Shown here in pieces: positions 1-3,877 of a stretch of DNA of 6,621 nucleotides. Source of the stretch: Candidatus Kerfeldbacteria bacterium (GTDB taxonomy: Bacteria > Patescibacteriota > Patescibacteriia > SBBC01 > CAIJZX01); contig JACQBO010000066.1 in the NCBI GenBank assembly GCA_016194465.1, positions 1 to 6,621 on the forward strand, read 5' to 3'. The notes under the pieces were generated by a model. The model was given only the letters and a program-made list of their open reading frames with translations. It was not told where the DNA came from and did not search any database. The first letter of the stretch is position 1. Each line of letters starts with the position of its first letter. Position numbers and translations under genes: made by a program.

Positions 1-1521
1 GGCGAAGCCGGCGGCATCACCCAGCGCATCGGCGCCTACCAAATAACGGTTTCCGCCGAAGGCAAGCCGTTATCCCGAGCGGAGCGAGAGATCCCTCCCC
101 TTCGACAAGCTCAGGTTCGGGATGATGGCACGAAACGGGCCATCACCTTTATTGACACACCCGGCCACGAAGCCTTCATGCAGATGCGGACTCGGGGGGC
201 AAAAATCGCCGATGTGGCCATCTTGGTCGTGGCGGCCGATGATGGCATCAAGCCGCAGACCGAGGAAACGATCAAGATTATCGAGACCGCCAAGATTCCT
301 TTTGTCGTGGCCATCACCAAAATCGATAAACCCGAGGCCAACCCGGAACGGGTGAAGAAAGAGTTGGCGGAGAAGAATATTTTGGCCGAAGGCTATGGCG
401 GTAAGATTCCGTTCGTCAATACTTCCGCTAAAACCAAAGAGGGGATCGACGATCTGCTGGAAGCGGTCCTGCTTTTGGCGGACGTGGACAGCAAGCACTT
501 GATGGTCAACCCCAAACGGGCGGCCATCGGCACGATTATCGAATCCCACATTGATCCCAAGCAGGGTCCGCTGGCGTCGGCGCTCGTCCATTCGGGCACG
601 CTGAAGATCGGCGACCATATCATCGTCGGACACGTGTGGGGCAAAGTGCGTTCGATGAAGAACGACCGCGGGGAACCAGTCAAAACTGCTCTGCCATCGG
701 CCCCGGTGCAAATCCTTGGTTTGAAAGCCGCCCCGCAAGTCGGCGACGTCCTCCGGGTTTCGCACAAGGATGTGCAGGAATTGAAAAAGCGGGTCAAGAG
801 TCACCAGATCGAACATCATCTCCGAAGCGTGGTCGGCCGCCGGCCAACTGTGTTCACTAAGAAACTGGCGGAAGGCGAGGAGCAGAGAAAAGAACCGGAA
901 CTCGAAAAACTTTTTGTTATTTTGAAAACTGACACCGTCGGTTCGGCCGAAGCGATTTTAGAGTCGATCAAGAAAATCGAGCACCAGGAAGTCTCGGTCG
1001 AGATCGTCCATCGTGGTTTAGGCATTATCACCGACGCGGATATCCTCCGCGCCGAAGCCGCCAAAGCCCACGTCTATGGTTTTCATGTCCAGGTCTCGCC
1101 GAAAGCGGAACAACTCGCCCGCAGTAAGGGCGTGACCATGAAAACGTACACTGTTATTTATGATTTGTTGGACGACATCAAGGAAGAGTTGGTGACCCTC
1201 TTGCCGCAGCTTATTGAACGAAAAGAAATTGGTCGACTCAAGATTTTAGCCATCTTTCGCAATGAAAACACCTTCCAGGTCGTTGGGGGTAAGGTCACGG
1301 ACGGGACCATTTCGCTCGGAGCTGATGTCGATATTCAACGCGGGGAAAAGATCATCGCCACCGGTAAAATCACCCAACTGCAAAGTAACAAGCAAAATGT
1401 GAAGGAAGTGGCCAGCGGCAACGAGGCCGGTCTCAAAATCGAAGGCAAGCCGGTGATGGCGGTCGGGGATACGATTATTGCTTCGGTCGCCGAGGTCAAA
1501 GAGCGGACGCTAGAAGTATAG
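1..1521 (+). CDS. infB: Translation initiation factor IF-2, 5'-truncated by the window edge
   Basis: IF-2 is the GTPase that brings initiator tRNA to the 30S subunit and promotes subunit joining in the cytoplasm. The frame is open from base 1 to the TAG at 1519-1521, giving 506 codons; the N-terminal region and the P loop (G1) lie upstream of the window. Visible motifs are the switch I region GGITQ (codons 4-8), G3 DTPGH (52-56), a G4-like TKID (106-109, where most IF-2 proteins have NKxD), and G5 SAK in TSAKTKEG. Domain II follows, then the IF-2 domain III ([11 protein letters not shown] and [12 protein letters not shown]), and the C-terminal beta-barrel that binds formyl-Met-tRNA, ending in [15 protein letters not shown] and ERTLEV. 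About 18 residues around codons 24-41 are extra relative to the family and coincide with a palindromic DNA repeat. The rbfA gene follows after 14 nt, the common operon order. Identity is certain. Confidence 0.97.
   Translation, partial: GEAGGITQRIGAYQITVSAEGKPLSRAEREIPPLRQAQVRDDGTKRAITFIDTPGHEAFMQMRTRGAKIADVAILVVAADDGIKPQTEETIKIIETAKIPFVVAITKIDKPEANPERVKKELAEKNILAEGYGGKIPFVNTSAKTKEGIDDLLEAVLLLADVDSKHLMVNPKRAAIGTIIESHIDPKQGPLASALVHSGTLKIGDHIIVGHVWGKVRSMKNDRGEPVKTALPSAPVQILGLKAAPQVGDVLRVSHKDVQELKKRVKSHQIEHHLRSVVGRRPTVFTKKLAEGEEQRKEPELEKLFVILKTDTVGSAEAILESIKKIEHQEVSVEIVHRGLGIITDADILRAEAAKAHVYGFHVQVSPKAEQLARSKGVTMKTYTVIYDLLDDIKEELVTLLPQLIERKEIGRLKILAIFRNENTFQVVGGKVTDGTISLGADVDIQRGEKIIATGKITQLQSNKQNVKEVASGNEAGLKIEGKPVMAVGDTIIASVAEVKERTLEV
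70..125. repeat. Palindromic repeat element inserted in frame in infB
   Basis: The arms ATCCCGA (72-78) and TCGGGAT (117-123) are perfect inverted repeats, extendable by one wobble and one further pair to 70-125. Between them lie GAGCGGAGCGAGAGATC and CTTCGACAAGCTCAGG, sequences I recognise as typical of dispersed intergenic repeats in several bacterial genomes, including candidate phyla. The IF-2 family normally passes from GAYQ plus a short strand directly to ITFIDTPGH. Here about 18 residues (codons 24-41) are added in between with the frame intact. This is seen in the sequence; that it is a mobile repeat is inference from its resemblance to such elements. Confidence 0.7.
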
Positions 1522-1535
1522 TTGGAGAATAGCCA

Positions 1536-1925
1536 ATGCCCATGGTGCAAGCGCCAACGACCGAAGCGGTCTTCGAGCCGACCCCCAGTAAGCGGGTGCG
1601 GCAACTCAACTCACTGGTGCAACGGGAAGTGGCTAGTATTATCCGTCGGGAACTTGAGTTTCCCCGTGGCGTTTTGGTAACCGTGACTAAGGCCAAGGTG
1701 GCTGATGATGCGGAGAGTGCAAAAATCTGGGTTTCCGTTTTGCCGGCAAATAAAGGCGAGAAGGTCTTTACCATCATCGAGAAAAACATTCGTGACATCC
1801 AACATCTGCTCAATAAAAAGCTGGTGATGAAGTTCGTACCGAAGTTGATATTTCGGCTGGATGATGCAAACGACAAAGCGGATCATATTATTCACGTTTT
1901 AGACTCACTCGATCCGCGAGAATGA
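1536..1925 (+). CDS. rbfA: 30S ribosome-binding factor A
   Basis: RbfA binds the 30S subunit near the 5' helix of 16S rRNA and is needed for late 16S maturation and cold adaptation. The 129-aa product has a short variable N terminus (about 16 residues) and then a type II KH-like core: the helix SKRVRQLNSLVQREVASII, the strand GVLVTVTKAKV, IWVSVLPANKGEKVF, a long helix NIRDIQHLLNKKLVMKF, and the typical ending VPKLIFRLDDANDKADHI. The ATG at 1536 is chosen because GGAG (1524-1527) lies 8 nt upstream; a second in-frame ATG at 1542 is less well spaced. It is probably cotranscribed with infB, given the 14-nt gap. The stop codon touches the T tract of a - strand terminator, so transcription from the right converges on this gene's end. 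No + strand terminator with a T tract is visible after it. Confidence 0.95.
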   Translation: MPMVQAPTTEAVFEPTPSKRVRQLNSLVQREVASIIRRELEFPRGVLVTVTKAKVADDAESAKIWVSVLPANKGEKVFTIIEKNIRDIQHLLNKKLVMKFVPKLIFRLDDANDKADHIIHVLDSLDPRE

Positions 1926-1957
1926 AAAATGGCGGACATCGGTGTTCCGTGTCCGCC
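1925..1957 (-). terminator. Array hairpin 1, convergent with the rbfA stop
   Basis: The stem GGCGGACA/TGTCCGCC encloses the - strand loop CGGAACACCGA and is followed on the - strand by ATTTTTC. The T tract is the complement of the last bases of rbfA. On the + strand no T run follows, so it is a - strand terminator. Confidence 0.65.
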
Positions 1958-2069
1958 CTGAGAATAGCTGAGAGGAGCAAGACCCTGCTCTGGCAAGCAC
2001 CAGTGCGCCTGCGCTGTAGCCGGGTGGGCTTGGCGCCGCGTGGATCTATTTTTTGTTAGACAAATTTCG
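1958..2069 (-). ncRNA. Array module 1, possible small RNA with weak promoter
   Basis: About 110 nt between hairpins 2 and 1. On the - strand it contains a clear internal hairpin, GAGCA and TGCTC (1975-1990) around a 6-nt loop, and the block GGCGCCAAGCCC. No strong promoter is seen: TTGTCT and an A/T-rich stretch near 2045-2065 are only loose matches. It may be a degenerate copy of the better-supported modules to the right. Confidence 0.3.
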
Positions 2070-2105
2070 AAAGAAATTGGCGGGGACCGATATTTGATCC
2101 CCGCC
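2070..2105 (-). terminator. Array hairpin 2
   Basis: The stem GGCGGGGA/TCCCCGCC has the - strand loop core CAAATATC and a tail AATTTCTTTC. It fits an intrinsic terminator of leftward transcription. Confidence 0.6.
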
Positions 2106-2195
2106 CGTCGGAATGCTGGAATCAGCCTTAGTTTGGCGTGCGGCTCTAAGCGCTAGCCAGGACTGCTGCGCAGGGGAACTTCTAATCTATAAAGT
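2106..2195 (-). ncRNA. Array module 2, possible small RNA
   Basis: On the - strand, TATAGA (2187-2192) with TTAAAA 16 nt upstream could be a weak promoter after hairpin 3. The body contains GCTG and CAGC flanking 4 nt next to hairpin 2, plus GGCTAGCGC, which resembles module 9. There is no reading frame of note. Existence as a transcript is inferred only from the module layout. Confidence 0.3.
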
Positions 2196-2216
2196 ACATT
2201 CTTGATTTTTTAATTT

Positions 2217-2244
2217 GGCAGGAGTCGATATTCTGACCCCCGCC
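2217..2244 (-). other. Array hairpin 3, imperfect stem and poor T tract
   Basis: Ten-position stem with two A/C mismatches and - strand loop AGAATATC. The tail AAATTAAAAAATC lacks a proper T run, so terminator activity is doubtful. It looks like a decayed member of the family. Confidence 0.5.
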
Positions 2245-2335
2245 CTGTGCAATGGTCCGGCCGACGCTGGTCCGGTAAAGTGGGGAATGCGATGCTAAAC
2301 AAGGCGCCGAAAAAGTTACTATCGTGAATCAAGAG
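2245..2335 (-). ncRNA. Array module 3, related in sequence to module 9
   Basis: It shares two ordered blocks with the module at 3786-3850: TGGTCCGG, and GCTAARCAAGGCGC (2294-2307 against 3805-3818, 13 of 14 bases). TGGTCCGG is present twice here (2253 and 2268). No convincing promoter is visible; TTGATT and GATAGT are present but badly spaced. Confidence 0.3.
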
Positions 2336-2340
2336 TAGTT

Positions 2341-2368
2341 GGCGGGAGCCGGTGTCCTGGCTCCCGCC
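2341..2368 (-). terminator. Array hairpin 4, downstream of the 206-aa gene
   Basis: A perfect 10-bp stem GGCGGGAGCC/GGCTCCCGCC with - strand loop AGGACACC. It lies about 70 nt after the stop of the 206-aa gene and is the natural candidate for its 3' end, although the tail AACTACTC is poor in T. Confidence 0.5.
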
Positions 2369-2436
2369 CTGTGCTTGGAACAGGCAGGCTTTTCTACGCC
2401 CCGGTTGGCCCGACATGGCCGGATGCAGCGGCGAAT

Positions 2437-3057
2437 CTAACTGTTCCCGTTCTCCCGGACTTCCCATGACTGAACCACGAACTGACCGAACGGACCGCGG
2501 CACTGGGGCCGGAAGGGCCCGATGCCGATCTTGCCCGCCGCAGCGAACAGCTCGCGCATCTTCTCGTCCTTGACCTGGACCTGGTCATAGTTGAGCACCA
2601 TGGCCAGGCTCCAATGATCGAACCGAGGCCGGAACGCGGGCAGACCCTGTTTGTCCTTGTTGCGGGTCAGGCGCTTGTCCGTCTTCCAGGTCGGCTCTTG
2701 GTCATCGACTCCGTTAGTGAGGGGCAGAAACTCGCCCTCGATGTCCATCAACGAGTAGAGGAGCGTCGATTCGATGGTCGAGATCTTCTTGCGCGGCTTC
2801 AACTCGACGTCGCGCCCGGCCTCGACCAGGCAGGAATAGAGGTACTGCGTCGGGACGACGAGCTTGCCGTCCACCCGGATGAGCTTGCTCTCCGCCACTT
2901 GTTTCGGCGTGAGGTCCTTCGACCTGGTCTCTTTACGTCCGTACCAGATGTCCTCGATGCGTTCGTCCGTCATCGGATCGAGCAACAGAGGAAATCGGCC
3001 GATAATGACGTTCTTGACCTTTGTCATGACCATAATGACGTTCTTGACCTTTGTCAT
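2437..3057 (-). CDS. Protein of unknown function with C-terminal GIGPFRP/GPFGQF signature
   Basis: 206 aa, function not recognised. The body begins VKNVIIGRFPLLLDPMTDERIEDI and is soluble, with no signal peptide or membrane segment. The C terminus reads AAGKIGIGPFRPQ, then GPFGQFVV. From memory, a similar G-x-G-x-x-RP...G-x-FG-x-F ending occurs in uncharacterised phage and plasmid proteins; I treat that link as tentative. The ATG at 3055-3057 is preferred because AAGGAGAGG lies just upstream. The first ten codons are an exact duplicate of the next ten bases-triplets (30-bp direct repeat), so the protein starts MTKVKNVIMV-MTKVKNVII; the second ATG has no good ribosome-binding site. It has its own promoter (3138-3166), an 80-nt leader with a hairpin, and hairpin 4 downstream. 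It sits as a gene-sized unit inside the noncoding array. The reading frame is convincing, the role unknown. Confidence 0.85.
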   Translation of the reverse strand: MTKVKNVIMVMTKVKNVIIGRFPLLLDPMTDERIEDIWYGRKETRSKDLTPKQVAESKLIRVDGKLVVPTQYLYSCLVEAGRDVELKPRKKISTIESTLLYSLMDIEGEFLPLTNGVDDQEPTWKTDKRLTRNKDKQGLPAFRPRFDHWSLAMVLNYDQVQVKDEKMRELFAAAGKIGIGPFRPQCRGPFGQFVVQSWEVRENGNS

Positions 3058-3061
3058 GACC
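3002..3061 (-). repeat. 30-bp tandem duplication over the start codon of the 206-aa gene
   Basis: Positions 3002-3031 and 3032-3061 are identical. The unit is exactly ten codons and includes GGTCATG with the start codon, so both copies remain in frame. Each copy also contains the inverted pair ATGAC and GTCAT. A recent replication-slippage event would explain it. Confidence 0.95.
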
Positions 3062-3091
3062 TTGCCTCTCCTTGTTGAGAAAGAGCAGTTA

Positions 3092-3108
3092 CCGCGACAC
3101 CCTCGCGG
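3092..3108 (-). promoter_or_regulatory. Leader hairpin of the 206-aa gene
   Basis: CCGCGA (3092-3097) and TCGCGG (3103-3108) form a perfect 6-bp stem around 5 nt, ending about 35 nt before the ATG in the 5' leader. The adjacent GTAACTGC also appears in the leader of the 175-aa gene. A regulatory role is only possible. Confidence 0.4.
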
Positions 3109-3137
3109 CTAGGATCACCCGGAATGGATGATAGGCG

Positions 3138-3166
3138 ACCTTAGCAAAAAGCCATTTTCTTGTCAA
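3138..3166 (-). promoter_or_regulatory. Promoter of the 206-aa gene
   Basis: Minus strand: TTGACA (3161-3166), 17-nt spacer, TAAGGT (3138-3143), with TGC just before the -10 box (extended -10). The predicted start lies about 75 nt upstream of the ATG. Confidence 0.75.
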
Positions 3167-3173
3167 GGGAAAT

Positions 3174-3208
3174 AAAAAATTGGCGGGGATCGATGTTTCG
3201 TCCCCGCC
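3174..3208 (-). terminator. Array hairpin 5
   Basis: The stem GGCGGGGA/TCCCCGCC has - strand loop core GAAACATC and is followed by AATTTTTTATTT. This is a classic intrinsic terminator. With its flanks it is identical over 43 bp to hairpin 8. Confidence 0.8.
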
Positions 3209-3284
3209 CGGTGCTCAGGCCTGCATCACTCAGGATAGGCCGGCGGAAGCGAGCGAAGACTGGCTGCGGCGTGCTCGGGTACGC
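3174..3284 (-). ncRNA. Predicted small RNA, array module 5
   Basis: About 110 nt, predicted from the promoter at 3291-3319 and the terminator at 3174-3208. An internal stem GGCCT/AGGCC (3218-3222 with 3237-3241) precedes the terminator. There is no start codon with a ribosome-binding site. Target and function are unknown. Confidence 0.6.
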
Positions 3285-3290
3285 GGTCCG

Positions 3291-3319
3291 ACCCTACCAT
3301 GTTGAATCTATTTGGTCAA
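3291..3319 (-). promoter_or_regulatory. Promoter of array module 5
   Basis: Minus strand: TTGACC (3314-3319), 17-nt spacer, TAGGGT (3291-3296). The -35 box directly follows the T tract of hairpin 6. Confidence 0.65.
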
Positions 3320-3353
3320 AGAAAATGGCCGAGATCGGTGTTCCGTCTCGGCC
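3318..3353 (-). terminator. Array hairpin 6
   Basis: The stem GGCCGAGA/TCTCGGCC differs from hairpins 5 and 8 at two base pairs, both compensated. The - strand loop is CGGAACACCGA, as in hairpin 1, and the tail is ATTTTCTTT. Confidence 0.75.
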
Positions 3354-3419
3354 CGGTGGTATGCGGCACTCGACCGTGCTCTACTCTGCAATACTTGGCT
3401 CCGCTCCGGTCAGCTCGGT
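3318..3419 (-). ncRNA. Predicted small RNA, array module 6
   Basis: About 100 nt between the promoter at 3426-3454 and hairpin 6. Segments GACCG and CGGTC (3407-3411 and 3372-3376) could pair over the middle of the RNA. The - strand block CGGAGCCAAGTATT (3390-3403) matches 12 of 14 bases of module 8. It is noncoding as far as can be seen. Confidence 0.6.
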
Positions 3420-3425
3420 GAGTGC

Positions 3426-3454
3426 ACCCTAGCCGACGAAGAGATCAGTGTCAA
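3426..3454 (-). promoter_or_regulatory. Promoter of array module 6
   Basis: Minus strand: TTGACA (3449-3454), 17-nt spacer, TAGGGT (3426-3431). The -35 box begins right after the T-rich tail of hairpin 7. Confidence 0.75.
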
Positions 3455-3490
3455 ATAGAATAGCGGGTACTGGATGTTCTGGTACCCGCT
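3453..3490 (-). terminator. Array hairpin 7
   Basis: The stem AGCGGGTAC/GTACCCGCT (9 bp) differs from its neighbours with pairing kept. The - strand loop core is AGAACATC and the tail is ATTCTATTT. Confidence 0.65.
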
Positions 3491-3564
3491 CTGCGCAAAG
3501 GAATGCTCTATCGGGCTACACGCTGGCCTGCTTGGCGCTACTGAAGTCTGCCCTGCTCTGTGAT
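3453..3564 (-). ncRNA. Predicted small RNA, array module 7
   Basis: About 110 nt between the promoter at 3571-3599 and hairpin 7. The body has GGGC and GCCC segments able to pair across the centre, and the block CAGAGCAGGG, also found in module 1. No coding frame with a ribosome-binding site was seen. Confidence 0.6.
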
Positions 3565-3570
3565 TTCCGT

Positions 3571-3599
3571 ATCGTATTTGAGATTTCCTTTTTTGTCAA
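3571..3599 (-). promoter_or_regulatory. Promoter of array module 7, overlapping terminator 8
   Basis: Minus strand: TTGACA (3594-3599), 17-nt spacer, TACGAT (3571-3576, four of six consensus bases). The TT of the -35 box is the end of the seven-T tail of hairpin 8, so terminator and promoter share bases. Confidence 0.75.
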
Positions 3600-3633
3600 A
3601 AAAATTGGCGGGGATCGATGTTTCGTCCCCGCC
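3598..3633 (-). terminator. Array hairpin 8
   Basis: Same hairpin as number 5, followed on the - strand by AATTTTTTT. This is the best intrinsic terminator in the array. Confidence 0.8.
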
Positions 3634-3717
3634 CGGTGCTCTGGTGTATCGTGCCCTGCTGAAATGAGCATTGCTCAGCGGAGCGGGATACTACTGGGCT
3701 CCGTTCTTTTCTTGAGC
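3599..3717 (-). ncRNA. Predicted small RNA, array module 8
   Basis: About 119 nt. The fold is visible by eye. A 5' hairpin GGCTC/GAGCC (3697-3701 with 3714-3718) is followed by a long stem-loop closed by GTATC/GATAC (3646-3650 with 3687-3691) and continued by GCTGA/TCAGC (3658-3662 with 3675-3679). Terminator 8 comes last. This is the most structured body in the array. Confidence 0.6.
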
Positions 3718-3723
3718 CACAAC

Positions 3724-3753
3724 AAAGTACCTCGGAAAATAAAAGTTTGTCAA
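3724..3753 (-). promoter_or_regulatory. Promoter of array module 8
   Basis: Minus strand: TTGACA (3748-3753), 18-nt spacer, TACTTT (3724-3729). The -35 box is perfect, the -10 box weaker. It lies immediately after hairpin 9. Confidence 0.6.
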
Positions 3754-3785
3754 GAAAATGGCGGGACCTGTGTTTTGGTCCCGCC
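3752..3785 (-). terminator. Array hairpin 9, downstream of the helicase gene
   Basis: A perfect 9-bp stem GGCGGGACC/GGTCCCGCC with - strand loop AAAACACA and tail ATTTTCTT. It lies 92 nt after the helicase stop codon and probably ends that transcript as well as any module 9 RNA. Confidence 0.7.
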
Positions 3786-3877
3786 CTGTGGTCCGGAGCG
3801 TCGCGCTAAGCAAGGCGCAAGTGTGCGCTAGCTAGCATGGCACTGTCATAATGAACTATTTCACACACATGTCAGTA
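3786..3877 (-). other. Helicase 3' UTR or array module 9
   Basis: No gene is visible. On the - strand a hairpin GCGCA/TGCGC with a 4-nt loop falls near 3814-3827. The blocks TGGTCCGG and GCTAAGCAAGGCGC match module 3 in order. A loose promoter (CTGACA near 3872, TATGAC about 19 nt on) could make it an independent RNA; otherwise it is the 3' untranslated end of the helicase mRNA. Confidence 0.4.

Larger units (their letters stand above)
1931..3785 (-). repeat. Array of nine hairpin-bounded noncoding modules interrupted by one gene
   Basis: Nine hairpins start at 1931, 2079, 2217, 2341, 3182, 3327, 3462, 3607 and 3760. Neighbours are 124-153 bp apart, except for the 841-bp step that holds the 206-aa gene. 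Each has a stem of 8-10 bp, a loop of about 8 nt reading RRAAYAYC-like on the - strand, and usually GCACMGGG just before the hairpin. Between hairpins there is no credible coding sequence on either strand; the + strand open frames at 3160-3432 and 3448-3831 run straight through the hairpins. Related blocks recur between modules: a 43-bp exact match (3174-3216 and 3599-3641), and GCTAARCAAGGCGC near 2294 and 3805. The most likely reading is a set of duplicated small RNA genes transcribed leftward. Confidence 0.75.

Noticed and set aside
70..819. Long - strand open frame opposite infB
   Set aside because: It is the antisense shadow of a clearly identified IF-2 coding sequence.
2614..3078. + strand open frame opposite the 206-aa gene
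   Set aside because: The - strand frame has a ribosome-binding site, promoter and protein-like sequence; the + strand frame has none.
3174..3753. tRNA genes in the modules
   Set aside because: No cloverleaf, no GTTCRA T-loop sequence and no CCA end could be found in the module bodies on either strand.
1931..3785. Integron-like attC cassette array
   Set aside because: Regular hairpins with a gene between two of them suggest it, but the conserved GTTRRRY and RYYYAAC core sites are missing and no integrase is seen; T tracts and promoters fit terminators better.
1931..3785. CRISPR array
   Set aside because: Repeats are not identical, the period is about 140 bp, and no cas genes are present.
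3160..3831. Two + strand open frames, 3160-3432 and 3448-3831
   Set aside because: They run through several hairpins, have no ribosome-binding site, and their sequences are repeats of hairpin arms; the DNA is better explained as - strand RNA modules.
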